From Xanthomonas arboricola (lineage in GTDB: Bacteria; Pseudomonadota; Gammaproteobacteria; Xanthomonadales; Xanthomonadaceae): 64,000 nt of DNA. The notes below the pieces were generated by a model. That model did no database searches. It was not told the DNA's origin and worked only from the letters and a program-made list of their open reading frames with translations. Below, in pieces: positions 39,469 through 50,601 of this stretch (the stretch's first letter is position 1; every line of letters starts with the position of its first letter). The DNA lies in assembly GCF_003353015.1 (NCBI RefSeq), contig NZ_QREM01000009.1, forward strand, positions 633,413-697,412. The letters are read 5' to 3'. Position numbers and translations under genes: made by a program.

Positions 39469-41157
39469 ATGGCGGGCAAGCAGATCGGATGGCGGGAAGC
39501 GGTAGCCTGGCTGGCGGAAATCGTCGGGCCGGACATGCCCTATGTACGCCTTGCCATGGTGTACGGGATCGCGATCAGCCTGCTGTTGCTGGCCACGCCG
39601 ATTTCGGTGCAGTTGCTGATCAACAGCGTCGCCAACACCGCGCTGCCCACCCCGCTGTGGACCTTGTCCAGCCTGTTGCTGGGCCTGCTGCTGCTGGTGG
39701 CCGCGCTCAGCGCGATGCGGGTGTGGATGATGGCGCTGTTCGAGCGCCGCCTGTTTGCGCGGGTGGTGGCGGAAATCACGGTGCGCGCGGTGCATGCGCA
39801 GAACCCGTTCTTCGCCGATCAGAACCGTGGCGACGTGTTCAACCGCTACTTCGATCTGGTGGTGGTGCAAAAAGCGGTGCCCAGCCTGGCGGTCGGTGCC
39901 TTCACCATCGTGCTGCAGTCGGCGGTGGGGCTGATCGTCACCAGCTTCTATCACCCGTTCTTCCTCGGCTTCAACGCGCTGCTGCTGCTGACCATCTTCG
40001 CGATCTGGATGATCTGGTCGCGCGGCTCGATCCGCTCGGCGGTGGAACTGAGCCACGCCAAGCACAACGCGGCGCACTGGCTGGAAAGCGTCGGCGGCTC
40101 CAACGGCTTCTACAAGTCCAGTCGCCATCTCAACTTCGCGATGGAGCGCTCCGAGGCGGTGACCGCCGCCTACGTCGCCCGCCATCGGCGCCATTTCCGC
40201 TACACCTTCACCCAGACGGTGGCGTTCCTGCTCACCTACGCGGTCGCCAGCGCGGCGCTGCTGGCACTGGGCGGCAGCCTGATCCTGCGCGGCGAACTGT
40301 CGATCGGCCAGCTGGTGGCGGCCGAGCTGATCCTCAGCGCGGTGTTCTACGGCATCGCGCAGTTGGGCACCTACCTGGACGTGTTCTACGACCTGGTGGC
40401 CAGTGCCGAGGAACTGTCGGTGCTGTATGCCATTCCGCAGGAGCGCCCGGTGGCTGCCGCGGGCAAGATCCCGGGCAACAGCGCGGTGCGCCTGGACGGG
40501 GTGGTGATCGAGGGGGCGCGCTTCGATTTCGCGCTGGAGGCCGGCGAACAGCTGGTGACGCTGGCCGACGGCGGCGCCGAACGGCTGCTGGCGATGGTGC
40601 TCAAGCGCCACGTCGTCCCCGAGCGCGGGCTGGTGATGGTGGGCGGTGCCGACATGGCCACCTTCGACATGTACCTGCTGCGCTCTGAAGTGACCGTGCT
40701 CGATCGGCCAACCATCGTCGAGGTCACCATCCGCGAATACCTGTCGATGGCCTCGGCCGAGGTGACCTCCGAGACGATGCTCGAAGCGATCGATACGGTG
40801 GGGCTGCGCGCACGCATCGCCGCGCTGCCGCAAGGCCTGGACACCCGGCTTGCCGCCTCCGGCTACCCGCTGTGGATCGGCGAGGTGATGGCGCTGAAAC
40901 TGGCCAACGCCCTGCTCGTGCGTCCGCGCGTGCTGATGCTGTCGCAGCTGTACGACCTGCTGCCGGCCGAGCGCCTGACCCGGGTGCTGCGGCAGCTGAA
41001 GGAGGCCGGCACCACGGTGCTGCTGTGCACCGGCCGGCCGGAGGACATCACCCTGGATGGCTGGTTCCACCTGGAACCGGGGCGCCAGCAGCGCTACGCC
41101 ACGCGCGCCGACCTGATCGCATCCAAGCAGGAGGCCGACGATGCAGCACGCCTCTGA
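39469..41157 (+). CDS. ABC-exporter-like protein with a fully degenerate ATPase domain
   Basis: 562 aa. The N-terminal ~320 residues are a type I exporter membrane domain with about six helices (YVRLAMVYGIAISLLLLATPI onward). The C-terminal part aligns by eye with an ABC ATPase in spacing and strand pattern, but each functional motif is replaced. Walker A reads LADGGAERL (365-373, no Lys or Ser/Thr). The Q-loop Gln is D412. The signature is LWIGE (468-472). Walker B DE is S492-Q493, and the H-loop His is G522. It should not hydrolyse ATP. The next genes are a HlyD-like adaptor (17-bp overlap) and a TolC-like channel, so it occupies the place of the type I secretion ATPase. Confidence 0.85.
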   Translation: MAGKQIGWREAVAWLAEIVGPDMPYVRLAMVYGIAISLLLLATPISVQLLINSVANTALPTPLWTLSSLLLGLLLLVAALSAMRVWMMALFERRLFARVVAEITVRAVHAQNPFFADQNRGDVFNRYFDLVVVQKAVPSLAVGAFTIVLQSAVGLIVTSFYHPFFLGFNALLLLTIFAIWMIWSRGSIRSAVELSHAKHNAAHWLESVGGSNGFYKSSRHLNFAMERSEAVTAAYVARHRRHFRYTFTQTVAFLLTYAVASAALLALGGSLILRGELSIGQLVAAELILSAVFYGIAQLGTYLDVFYDLVASAEELSVLYAIPQERPVAAAGKIPGNSAVRLDGVVIEGARFDFALEAGEQLVTLADGGAERLLAMVLKRHVVPERGLVMVGGADMATFDMYLLRSEVTVLDRPTIVEVTIREYLSMASAEVTSETMLEAIDTVGLRARIAALPQGLDTRLAASGYPLWIGEVMALKLANALLVRPRVLMLSQLYDLLPAERLTRVLRQLKEAGTTVLLCTGRPEDITLDGWFHLEPGRQQRYATRADLIASKQEADDAARL

Positions 41158-42229
41158 CCGGATCGCGCACTTCCCCACCCTGGCATCCATGCGCCCGCCC
41201 AGCATCGCCAAGGTATTGGCGTGGATGCTGCTGATCGGCGTGGCCATCGCCGGTTCCATCCTGGCGTTCGCGCCCTGGGTGCAGACCGCCAGCGGCAAGG
41301 GCCAGGTGGTCTCGCTGGACCCGGGCGACCGCCAGCAGCAGGTCACCGCCTTCGTGCCGGGCCGGGTGGAGCGTTGGTACGTACACGATGGTCAGCACGT
41401 CGCCAAGGGCGACCCGATCGCCCGCGTCGGCGACCTGGACCCGGACCTGCTGGCCCGTCTTGCCAGCGAGCGGGCGCAGGTGGCGGCGGAAATCAGCGCC
41501 ATCCAGCAATCGCGCGCGGTCGCCAGTATCGATGTGGAGCGCAGCCGCCAGCTGCTCGCCGAGGGGCTGGCCGGCCGCCGCGACTACGAGCTGACCCAGA
41601 TCAAGGTGGCCGAAGCCGATGCCAAGCTGGCCGAGTCGCGCGCCAAGCTGACCCGCATCGACATCCAGTTGAACCGCCAGTCGGCACAGCTGGTGCGCGC
41701 ACCGCGCGATGGCCGCGTGCAGCAGCTCAACGCCGCCAGCGGCAGCGCGATGGTCTCGCCCGGCACGGTGCTGGCAGTGATCGCGCCGGAGCGGGTGGAG
41801 CGTGCGGTCGAGCTGTACATCGACGGCCGCGACGTACCGCTGATCCGCCCCGGTCGCCCGGTGCGGCTGGAGTTCGAAGGCTGGCCGGCGATCCAGTTCA
41901 GCGGCTGGCCGTCGGTGGCACACGGCATGTTCGATGGGCGCGTCCGCGCCATCGACCCCAATGCCGCGCCGGATGGATTGTTCCGCATCCTGGTCGAACC
42001 GCAGCCGGGCAAGCCGGCCTGGCCGGCGCAGGAATTCGCCCGCCAGGGCGGCAAGGTGCGCGGCTGGGTACAGGGCGAAACGGTGAAGGTGGGCTACGAA
42101 CTGTGGCGCCAGCTCAACAACTTCCCGCTGGAATTCGGCCGCCGCCCGGCAGCGACGACCCAGGATGAGGGCAAGGCCAAGCCGGCGTCGACCGGCAAGT
42201 CCGAAGACGACGAGACCGGCAAGAAATGA
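41141..42229 (+). CDS. HlyD-type membrane-fusion (periplasmic adaptor) protein
   Basis: 362 aa. One N-terminal membrane anchor (VLAWMLLIGVAIAGSILAF, ~25-43), then a lipoyl/biotinyl-like half (VTAFVPGRVERWYVHDGQHVAKGDPI), a helical hairpin (~105-185, LASERAQVAAEISAIQQSR and LTQIKVAEADAKLAESRAK), the second lipoyl half (VRAPRDGRVQQLNAASG) and a beta domain. The C-terminus is a charged tail. It would link the degenerate ABC protein to the outer-membrane channel. Overlaps both neighbours, so the three are one translation unit. Confidence 0.88.
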   Translation: MQHASDRIAHFPTLASMRPPSIAKVLAWMLLIGVAIAGSILAFAPWVQTASGKGQVVSLDPGDRQQQVTAFVPGRVERWYVHDGQHVAKGDPIARVGDLDPDLLARLASERAQVAAEISAIQQSRAVASIDVERSRQLLAEGLAGRRDYELTQIKVAEADAKLAESRAKLTRIDIQLNRQSAQLVRAPRDGRVQQLNAASGSAMVSPGTVLAVIAPERVERAVELYIDGRDVPLIRPGRPVRLEFEGWPAIQFSGWPSVAHGMFDGRVRAIDPNAAPDGLFRILVEPQPGKPAWPAQEFARQGGKVRGWVQGETVKVGYELWRQLNNFPLEFGRRPAATTQDEGKAKPASTGKSEDDETGKK

Positions 42230-43629
42230 TCCGCCGTCTTGTCGTCCTGCTGATCGCGCTCGCACCGGGCGTGGCTGCCGCCCAGACCACCGCGCTGACA
42301 CTGGATGAGGTGCTGCGCTCCTCTGCGCGCGCCTCCCCGCAGATCGTCGAATCGCTGGCCAAGGTCCGCCAGGCCGAGGGCAAGGGCATCTCGGCCGATG
42401 GTGCATTCGACACCGTGTTCGACATCGAGGGCCGCTCGCGCGAGGCCGGCTACTACGACGGCAGCACCATCGAAACCGGCGTCAAGCGCCCCTTCGAGGA
42501 AAACGGCGGCTATTACTACGGTGGCTACCGTTCCTCGCGCGGTTCGTTCCCGGTCTACGAAGACAAGTCCTATACCGACCGCGGCGGCGAAGTGAAGGTC
42601 GGCGCGCTGTATGCGCTGCTGCGCGACCGGGTGGTCGACGAGCGCCGCACGCGCCGCAGCGTTGCCGGTGCCGATATCGATGTCGCGCAATACGAAGCGG
42701 AAATGGTCGCCATCGGTGTGCAACGCCGCGCGGTGGACGCCTACCAGAGCTGGGTCGCGGCCGGCCTGAAGCTGCGCGCGTACAACGACCTGCTGCAGCT
42801 GGCCGAGCAGCGCCGCAATGCGATCTCCCGGCAGGTGACGCTGGGCGCGCGGCCCACCATCCTGCTGACCGAAAACGACCAGAACCTGGTCCGCCGACGC
42901 GCGCTGGTGGTGCGCTCGGAGCAGGACTTCGCCAATGCTGCCAATGCCTTGTCGCTGTACCTGCGCGATGAAGCGGGAATGCCGTTGATCGTGTCCACCG
43001 AACGCCTGCCGGCCGACACGTCGGCACTGGAAGGGCTTGCCGGCGCCAGCAAGATCACCGCACCGGTGGAGCGCCCCGATTACCGCGCGGTGCTGACCCG
43101 CATCGATCAGGCCACCGCCCGGCTGATGCTGGCGCAGAACGATCTCAAGCCGCGCCTGGATGTGAGCCTGGAGGTCAGCAAGGACTTCGGGGCGCCCGGT
43201 GTCGGCGGCCCGAACCGCTCGCCGACCGATGCGATCATCGGCTTCCGTTTCAGCGTGCCGCTGGAAAACCGCGCCGCCAAGGGCCGGGTCGCCGAAGCAC
43301 GCGCCGAGATCGAGGCGCTGGATCAGCGCAGCCGCTACCTGCGCGACCAGATCACGGTGGAGGTCGAATCGATCGTCATCTCGCTCAACGCCGCCGAACG
43401 GCTGGCCAGGATCGCCGACGAGGAACGCAGCCTGGCCGACCGCCTGGCGGCCGCCGAGCGGCGCCGCTTCGAACTGGGATCGGGCGATTTCTTCCTGGTC
43501 AATCAGCGCGAGGAAACCGCCAACGATGCCCGCGTACGCCTGATCGATGCGCAGGCGCGCATCGCCTCGGCGCGTGCGGAGCTGGCGGCGGCAACGGCCG
43601 ATCGGGATGCGCTGCAGCTGAGCCGGTGA
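42226..43629 (+). CDS. TolC-family outer-membrane efflux/secretion channel
   Basis: 467 aa. Signal peptide MIRRLVVLLIALAPGVAAAQ. Two structurally repeated halves typical of TolC proteins: each begins with a long helix (LTLDEVLRSSARASPQIVES; VERPDYRAVLTRIDQATARLMLAQND) and contains beta-strand segments and coiled-coil helices ending ARIASARAELAAATADRDAL. It forms the exit duct for the system encoded by the two preceding genes, which it overlaps by four bases. Confidence 0.88.
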   Translation: MIRRLVVLLIALAPGVAAAQTTALTLDEVLRSSARASPQIVESLAKVRQAEGKGISADGAFDTVFDIEGRSREAGYYDGSTIETGVKRPFEENGGYYYGGYRSSRGSFPVYEDKSYTDRGGEVKVGALYALLRDRVVDERRTRRSVAGADIDVAQYEAEMVAIGVQRRAVDAYQSWVAAGLKLRAYNDLLQLAEQRRNAISRQVTLGARPTILLTENDQNLVRRRALVVRSEQDFANAANALSLYLRDEAGMPLIVSTERLPADTSALEGLAGASKITAPVERPDYRAVLTRIDQATARLMLAQNDLKPRLDVSLEVSKDFGAPGVGGPNRSPTDAIIGFRFSVPLENRAAKGRVAEARAEIEALDQRSRYLRDQITVEVESIVISLNAAERLARIADEERSLADRLAAAERRRFELGSGDFFLVNQREETANDARVRLIDAQARIASARAELAAATADRDALQLSR

Positions 43630-43779
43630 ACGGGCTGCCGGTTGACTTGCCGAACTTGCCGCATCGCGCAATGACGCCCGGGTAACACCGGCCTGCGCAT
43701 GCTCGCCTGCACCGGCCCGGCGCCGGTACTGCGATGCCTGACGGCTCGCACGACGACCCTGATTCTTTCGGAGGTGCGT

Positions 43780-43992
43780 ATGTCTTTCCGGCAATTTCCC
43801 GCAATCGGTGCAGATGGCGAGTCCTACGTCATCATCGAATTCCGCGACGAGCTGCAATCCCGCAACGGGCCGCAAGCCAGCACACAGCCGCACGCTGCGC
43901 CACGCTACGAACTCCCCGATGGCCGCCGCCTGCAGCGGCAGGGCCAGCGCTTCATCACCGATGGTGGCGAGTTACGGCTGTCCACGTCCTGA
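43780..43992 (+). CDS. small protein of unknown function
   Basis: 70 aa with a strong GGAGGTG ribosome-binding site, so very probably expressed. No signal peptide; begins MSFRQFPAIGADGESYVIIEF and ends in a beta-rich YELPDGRRLQRQGQRFITDGGELRL segment. No family recognised. It lies 150 bp after the channel gene in the same direction and might be an accessory or substrate of that system, which is speculation. Confidence 0.7.
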   Translation: MSFRQFPAIGADGESYVIIEFRDELQSRNGPQASTQPHAAPRYELPDGRRLQRQGQRFITDGGELRLSTS

Positions 43993-44074
43993 GACGATGT
44001 TGGTCATTTTTTACCACCCGACCGGCAACCGTTGCCGTGCAAGGGCTGCACGCAGTTATCCACATGCTTGTGCA

Positions 44075-44105
44075 GGTTTCATCCACACCCTGTGTGGATG
44101 AAACC
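44075..44105. terminator. 14-bp perfect hairpin between convergent genes
   Basis: GGTTTCATCCACAC pairs perfectly with GTGTGGATGAAACC around a 3-base loop, in the gap between the convergent small-protein gene and tyrA. There is no T-run, so termination could be Rho-assisted. A lone TTATCCACA (44056-44064) lies just before it. Confidence 0.5.
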
Positions 44106-44253
44106 GCGGTGGCAACCGCTCGGCGTCGTGCCGGGCCACACCCGGTATCTCCCTGGGCCATCGTATGCGGTTCATGCAGCCAATCCCTGATCGCCGCCGG
44201 CCACATGCCGCGGTATCGACATCGATCAGGCTCAGGCCGGCCGTGGATCATGG

Positions 44254-45381
44254 CTACCCGATGCGATCGGAACGCTCCAGCACCCGTCCGATCCCGCTGC
44301 GGTCGATATCGCTGGCTGCCTGCGCCAGCGCCGTGCGATCGCTGTCCGGCTCGAACCCGATGCGGAAATGCAACTCGCCGGCCGGCGTGCGCGACGAGTG
44401 GATCGACGACAGATTCACGCCGTGCTGCTCGAACACATGCAGCAGCGCACGCAGCGAACCGGGCTGGTCTTCCGGCAGGTAGACGCTCACGGTCAACGGC
44501 TCGGTGAGATCGGCCAGCAGGTAGCCCACGCGCTCATAGGTGTAATTGCCCGCAGCCAGCGACTCGCCACGTAGCGCCTGCGCGTTGTCGTCCAGAAACC
44601 GGGCGCGAAACTGCGCACGTGCCGCATCGTCGCCCTGCGCCACCAGCGCGCGCAATTCGCGCAGCTGCAGCAACAGCCGATCGAGCATCTCGCCCACGTA
44701 CGGGTTGCCGAACTGGATGTCTTCATAGATCGCCGGATTGAGCGAGAGGATGCGCGCGATCACCGCGCTATCCAGCTCGAACGAGGCCGAGCGATACGGC
44801 ATCAGCGCGCGCAGTTCGCCAAGCAGCGGCGCGTAGTCGCGCAAGGTGCCGGCCTGCGCCAGATGGGTGGCGTGCACCATTGCCTGCACCAGCGCCATCA
44901 CGCGGTCGTGGTGCTCGGGCGTGGCGTACACGCACTCGGCCTGCAACGCGGTGCACAGCGTCTGCACCCATGCCGACCACTGCTGCAGACGTGCCTGGCA
45001 GACCACCATCACCCGCCCTTTCAAGGTGGGCGATTTGGGCGGTGCGGTCATCGGATGCAGGCCGACCACCTCGGCCGGCGATGCCAGCATCGCGGCCACC
45101 GGCGCCTGCTTGATCGAGGTGACATCCATCCACAACTGCGAGGTGGCACGCGAACCGGCAAGGTCCACATAACGCGCGATCAATGCGGCGGTGTGGCGGA
45201 TCGGCGCAGAAAAAATCAGCACGTCCGCACGCTGCGCCAAGCTGGCCTCGTCCATGTCGCCGGCACCGGCCGGATCGAAGCCGATCACCTCCAGCCCCAT
45301 GCGCGTGCGCAAAAACTGCGCCAGCCAGCGTCCGTAGGCGCCGGCGATGCCGACGATGCCGACCACCGGCTGCGCCATCAT
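44254..45381 (-). CDS. tyrA: prephenate dehydrogenase with ACT domain
   Basis: 375 aa. The NAD-binding site GIVGIAGAYGRWLAQFL is at the N-terminus (the glycine pattern is slightly unusual). Prephenate-dehydrogenase helices follow, with GLHPMTAPP and the HATHLAQAGTL segment. The C-terminal ~75 residues (SVYLPEDQPGSLRALLHVFEQHGVNLSSIHSSR) form an ACT domain, so feedback by tyrosine is likely. It makes 4-hydroxyphenylpyruvate for tyrosine synthesis. The ATG overlaps the pdxY stop; a second ATG follows at once. Confidence 0.9.
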   Translation of the reverse strand: MMAQPVVGIVGIAGAYGRWLAQFLRTRMGLEVIGFDPAGAGDMDEASLAQRADVLIFSAPIRHTAALIARYVDLAGSRATSQLWMDVTSIKQAPVAAMLASPAEVVGLHPMTAPPKSPTLKGRVMVVCQARLQQWSAWVQTLCTALQAECVYATPEHHDRVMALVQAMVHATHLAQAGTLRDYAPLLGELRALMPYRSASFELDSAVIARILSLNPAIYEDIQFGNPYVGEMLDRLLLQLRELRALVAQGDDAARAQFRARFLDDNAQALRGESLAAGNYTYERVGYLLADLTEPLTVSVYLPEDQPGSLRALLHVFEQHGVNLSSIHSSRTPAGELHFRIGFEPDSDRTALAQAASDIDRSGIGRVLERSDRIG

Positions 45382-46286
45382 GCCAAGCGCTCGACCGCAA
45401 AGCGCGGCGTGGCAGCGAGTGCGGCCGGCGCAGCGGCCAGTACATCGAACTCCTCGACGCCTGCATCCAAGGTGGCTTCCAGCGCGCCATGCACGCCGCT
45501 GAGCGCATGCCCCACCGCCTGCTCGAACGGCATATCGCGCAGCAGGAAACCGATCAGCAAGGCCATCAGCACATCGCCGGTGCCGGCCACATCCACCGGC
45601 AGATGCGGCGTGGCCCAGCGATACACTGCCGTGTTGCTGACCGCCAGGGTCACCAGCTCACCTGCCGCACCGGCCACGCTGTGCGCAAGCACCCACTGCG
45701 GACCGCGCGCCAGCAATGCGCGCGCGGCAACGACGGCAGCGTCCTGCTCCAGACTCGGCAAACCGGTCAGTCGTCCAAGCTCGAACGCATTGGGCGTCAC
45801 CAGCCAGGCATGCGGCAACAGCCGCTCGGCGAACACGCGCTCCAGCCCGGGTTCGACATACGGGCCGGTGTGCGTGTCACCGATCACCGGATCCAGGCAA
45901 TAACGCAGCTGCGGCGCCTGCGGCAGGGTCTGCTCCAGCCAGTCGGCGAACGCCTCGCCATTGGCCAGGCTGCCGAAATAGCCGGACACCAGCATGCGCG
46001 CACGCTGCGGCAGGCCGCGCTCGGTCGCCCCCAGCAGCAGGTCGGCCAACCAGTCGGCCGGCAGGATGCGGCCGCGCAAGGTGGCGTAGAACGGCGCATT
46101 GCTCAGCAGCGTGGTCGGCACTTCCGCCACCCGCAAGCCCATCGCGCGCAACGGTGGCACCGCCGCGCTGTTGCCGGCATGGCCGTAGACCAGTTGCGAT
46201 TGCACCGAGATCACATCGATCGGCGAAGGACCATCCGGGCGCTGACGCCGGCCGTGGACCAGATGACTGTCGGGGGCATTGTTCAT
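45378..46286 (-). CDS. pdxY: pyridoxal kinase
   Basis: 302 aa ribokinase-fold vitamin B6 kinase. N-terminal VISVQSQLVYGHAGNSAAVPPLRAMG, the CLDPVIGDTHTGPYV block and the C-terminal VDVAGTGDVLMALLIGFLL (anion hole and catalytic Asp) mark the PdxY/PdxK group. It phosphorylates pyridoxal in B6 salvage. Translationally coupled to tyrA; a functional reason may be the PLP demand of aromatic transaminases. Confidence 0.9.
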   Translation of the reverse strand: MNNAPDSHLVHGRRQRPDGPSPIDVISVQSQLVYGHAGNSAAVPPLRAMGLRVAEVPTTLLSNAPFYATLRGRILPADWLADLLLGATERGLPQRARMLVSGYFGSLANGEAFADWLEQTLPQAPQLRYCLDPVIGDTHTGPYVEPGLERVFAERLLPHAWLVTPNAFELGRLTGLPSLEQDAAVVAARALLARGPQWVLAHSVAGAAGELVTLAVSNTAVYRWATPHLPVDVAGTGDVLMALLIGFLLRDMPFEQAVGHALSGVHGALEATLDAGVEEFDVLAAAPAALAATPRFAVERLA

Positions 46287-46454
46287 CGCCGCATTTTACG
46301 CCAGCGCCGTGGCGCGCCACCGTCGATCGATGCGACCGTCGTCCGCTTGCCGCTGCGCCTACCACCGCCAAGCCAGTTTTCGCCAGGCCGGTCCGTACGC
46401 TGGCAGCAGGCGATATCGCCTCCGATCTGCGGGAACTCCCACCGCAAGAACGCA

Positions 46455-46479
46455 AATGCCGGCCCCGGGGGCCGGCATT
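46455..46479 (-). terminator. GC-rich hairpin downstream of dnaJ
   Basis: AATGCCGGCCCC and GGGGCCGGCATT form a 12-bp stem, about 150 bp past dnaJ on the minus strand, followed by TTGCGTTCTT. It lies in the 342-bp gap between pdxY and dnaJ, which otherwise holds a half repeat (46603-46626) and no gene that I can see. Confidence 0.5.
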
Positions 46480-46602
46480 CGTCTGGAGAACCTCGCTCAG
46501 TCGTGCAACCTTCCGGACATGCGGGAGCCGGCATCCGCTCCCACGAACCCAGAATCGCCACGCTGGCGCACTACCCCGGCAGGCCGGGCCACACCGCCCT
46601 TA

Positions 46603-46626
46603 CGATTCCCCGTTCCCGATTCCCGG
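46603..46626. repeat. half copy of the dispersed repeat (E5) after dnaJ
   Basis: On the minus strand GGGAATCGGGAACGGGGAATCG-type units begin two bases after the dnaJ stop codon. I could not find a complementary second arm nearby, so this seems a solo arm. Confidence 0.65.
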
Positions 46627-46628
46627 CC

Positions 46629-47756
46629 TCAGGACGTCATCCGATCCCAGAAACCCTTGACGCCATCGATGAACGTGGCCGACTTGGGCGAATGCTTGCG
46701 TGCATCCTCACCGGTGAACGTGGCTTCGAACTGCTGCAGCAACTCGCGCTGGTCGGCAGTCAGGTTCACCGGCGTTTCGACCACCACGCGGCAATACAGA
46801 TCGCCTTCGCTGCGGCTACGCACCGAGCGCACGCCCTTGCCGCGCAGCCGGAACAGCTTGCCGGTCTGGGTTTCGGCCGGAATGCGGATTTCCGCCTCCC
46901 CGCCCAGGGTCGCCACGCGCACGGTGTCGCCCAGCGCCGCCTGCGAAATACGGATCGGCACCTCGCAATGCAGGTCGTCGCCATCGCGCTGGAAGATCGC
47001 ATGCTCGCGCACGCGCACTTCCACATACAGATCGCCCGGCGGCGTTCCGGCCGGGCCGGCTTCGCCCTCGCCTGCCAGGCGGATGCGGTCGCCGGTATCC
47101 ACGCCCGCAGGCACCTTGATCGACAGCACCTTGTCTTCTTCCACGCGACCGGCGCCGTGGCAGGTCTTGCACGGATTCTGGATCAGCGTGCCGCGTCCGT
47201 CGCAATGCGGGCAGCTCTGCTGCATGGCGAAGATGCCGCGCTGGATGCGGACCTGGCCGCGTCCGTGGCAGGTCCCGCACACTTCCACCTTGCCGTCTTC
47301 CGAACCGCTGCCATGGCAGGGCTCGCACTCGATCAGGGTCGGGATCTCGATGCGGCGCTCGATGCCGGCGACGGCTTCTTCCAGATCCAGTTCCAACACG
47401 TAACCGACGTCGGCGCCACGTCGCGCAGCGCGCGGACCGGCGGCGCCACCGCCGAAAATATTGCCGAAGATATCGCCAAAGATATCTCCCATGTCCGGGC
47501 CACCCGGCCCACCACCACCGCCCATGCCGTGCTCGAACGCAGCGTGGCCGTGCGCATCGTAGGCGCGGCGCTTGTTGCCGTCCGACAACACCTCATAGGC
47601 TTCCTTGCACTCCTTGAACATCGCTTCGGCAGCAGCGTCGCCGGGATTGCGGTCCGGGTGGTGCTTCATCGCACAGCGCCGATACGCCTTCTTCAGCTCC
47701 TCGTCGCTGGCGCCACGGGCAACGCCCAGCACTTCGTAGTAATCGCGTTTGCTCAT
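46629..47756 (-). CDS. dnaJ: chaperone DnaJ
   Basis: 375 aa. J domain with HHPDRNPG (residues ~32-39), a Gly-rich linker, four zinc-finger repeats ([32 protein letters not shown] at ~145-205) and the C-terminal substrate-binding region. It stimulates DnaK ATPase. The start is eight bases from an arm of repeat E6, and no clear Shine-Dalgarno is visible before it. Last gene of hrcA-grpE-dnaK-dnaJ. Confidence 0.97.
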   Translation of the reverse strand: MSKRDYYEVLGVARGASDEELKKAYRRCAMKHHPDRNPGDAAAEAMFKECKEAYEVLSDGNKRRAYDAHGHAAFEHGMGGGGGPGGPDMGDIFGDIFGNIFGGGAAGPRAARRGADVGYVLELDLEEAVAGIERRIEIPTLIECEPCHGSGSEDGKVEVCGTCHGRGQVRIQRGIFAMQQSCPHCDGRGTLIQNPCKTCHGAGRVEEDKVLSIKVPAGVDTGDRIRLAGEGEAGPAGTPPGDLYVEVRVREHAIFQRDGDDLHCEVPIRISQAALGDTVRVATLGGEAEIRIPAETQTGKLFRLRGKGVRSVRSRSEGDLYCRVVVETPVNLTADQRELLQQFEATFTGEDARKHSPKSATFIDGVKGFWDRMTS

Positions 47757-47763
47757 AAGCCGG

Positions 47764-47912
47764 TATTGGGAATTCGTGATTTGAGATTCGTTGAAACGCA
47801 AAAGCGGACAGCGTGTGCTGGTCCGCCTTGGCGACGCGACGCGTAAAGGATATCGGGATGAGGATCGGCACGTTTACCGGCTGCCAATCCCCACTCCCGA
47901 CTCCCAAATCAC
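47764..47912. repeat. dispersed inverted-repeat element E6 (dnaK-dnaJ)
   Basis: Arms ATTGGGAATTCGTGATTTGAG (47764-47790) and CCAATCCCCACTCCCGACTCCC (47884-47912) enclose about 95 bp. It occupies nearly the whole gap from four bases past the dnaK stop to eight bases before the dnaJ start. Confidence 0.72.
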
Positions 47913-47915
47913 GGC

Positions 47916-49841
<1,926 letters not shown>

Positions 49842-49952
49842 GGATACGCTCCTGATGATTCTTTAGCTGTGTCCGGCGACGCCGGGTCTGGCTGAGATGT
49901 GGGGGTGGTGCGCAGGTGTTCAAGCCACCTGCACGAATCTGCGTTTCACACA

Positions 49953-49978
49953 GGCGCCCGGCAGTTCAGCCGGGCGCC
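49953..49978 (-). terminator. hairpin between grpE and dnaK
   Basis: GGCGCCCGGC and GCCGGGCGCC form a perfect 10-bp stem around AGTTCA, five bases past the grpE stop. With no U-run it is more likely an attenuating or mRNA-stabilising stem than a full terminator, helping to set grpE and dnaK levels separately. Confidence 0.55.
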
Positions 49979-49983
49979 GCGGT

Positions 49984-50502
49984 TCAGTCGTGCTTGGCCA
50001 CGACCACCAGGGCCGGGCGCAGCAGACGCTCGTTGAGCAGATAGCCTTTCTGGAACACCTGCACCACGTGGCCCGGGGCGATGCCCTCGGCCTCGCCCTG
50101 GCTGATCGCCTGGTGCTGGTCCGGGTTGAACGGCTGGCCGACCGGGTCGAGCAGGGTCAGGCCGTTGTCGGCCGCGACCTTGAGCAGCTGCTTGTAGGTC
50201 ATGTCCAGGCCATCGCGCAGCGGGCTGGGCTCGGTGCCGGCCGCGGTCAGGCCGGCGTCCAGGCTGTCGAACACCGGCAGCAGCTCGCCCAGCAGCTTCT
50301 CGTTGGCGAACTTGCGCGCGTTCTCGACATCGCGGGCGATGCGCTTGCGCTGGTTCTCCAGATCGGCACGCTCGCGCAGGGCATCGGCCTTGACCAGCGC
50401 GATCTCGCTGCGCAGCGACTCGATCTCGGCCTTGAGCGGATCGGTCTCGGGGGGGTTCTGGGACAGGTCTTCGGAGTCGAATTCGGGGTGGTCTTGGTTC
50501 AT
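49984..50502 (-). CDS. grpE: nucleotide exchange factor GrpE
   Basis: 172 aa. Long N-terminal helix ([30 protein letters not shown]) and the family block [21 protein letters not shown], then the beta domain with [13 protein letters not shown] and [24 protein letters not shown]. It releases ADP from DnaK. Start MNQDHPEFD was chosen over an upstream ATG that adds 33 non-conserved residues. Confidence 0.95.
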   Translation of the reverse strand: MNQDHPEFDSEDLSQNPPETDPLKAEIESLRSEIALVKADALRERADLENQRKRIARDVENARKFANEKLLGELLPVFDSLDAGLTAAGTEPSPLRDGLDMTYKQLLKVAADNGLTLLDPVGQPFNPDQHQAISQGEAEGIAPGHVVQVFQKGYLLNERLLRPALVVVAKHD

Positions 50503-50601
50503 GTGCAGTTCCCGGGCAAGCGGAACGCCCGCCCCAACGTCACCCCGTATGTGGGCGCGCGCGCGCGTTTCAAGCAAAACGATCGTATCGATCGCTGCCA
50601 C

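Noticed and set aside
44056-44064. TTATCCACA as part of a replication origin
   Set aside because: It is a single box; no cluster, AT-rich region or dnaA/dnaN genes are nearby, and one chance match in 64 kb is expected.
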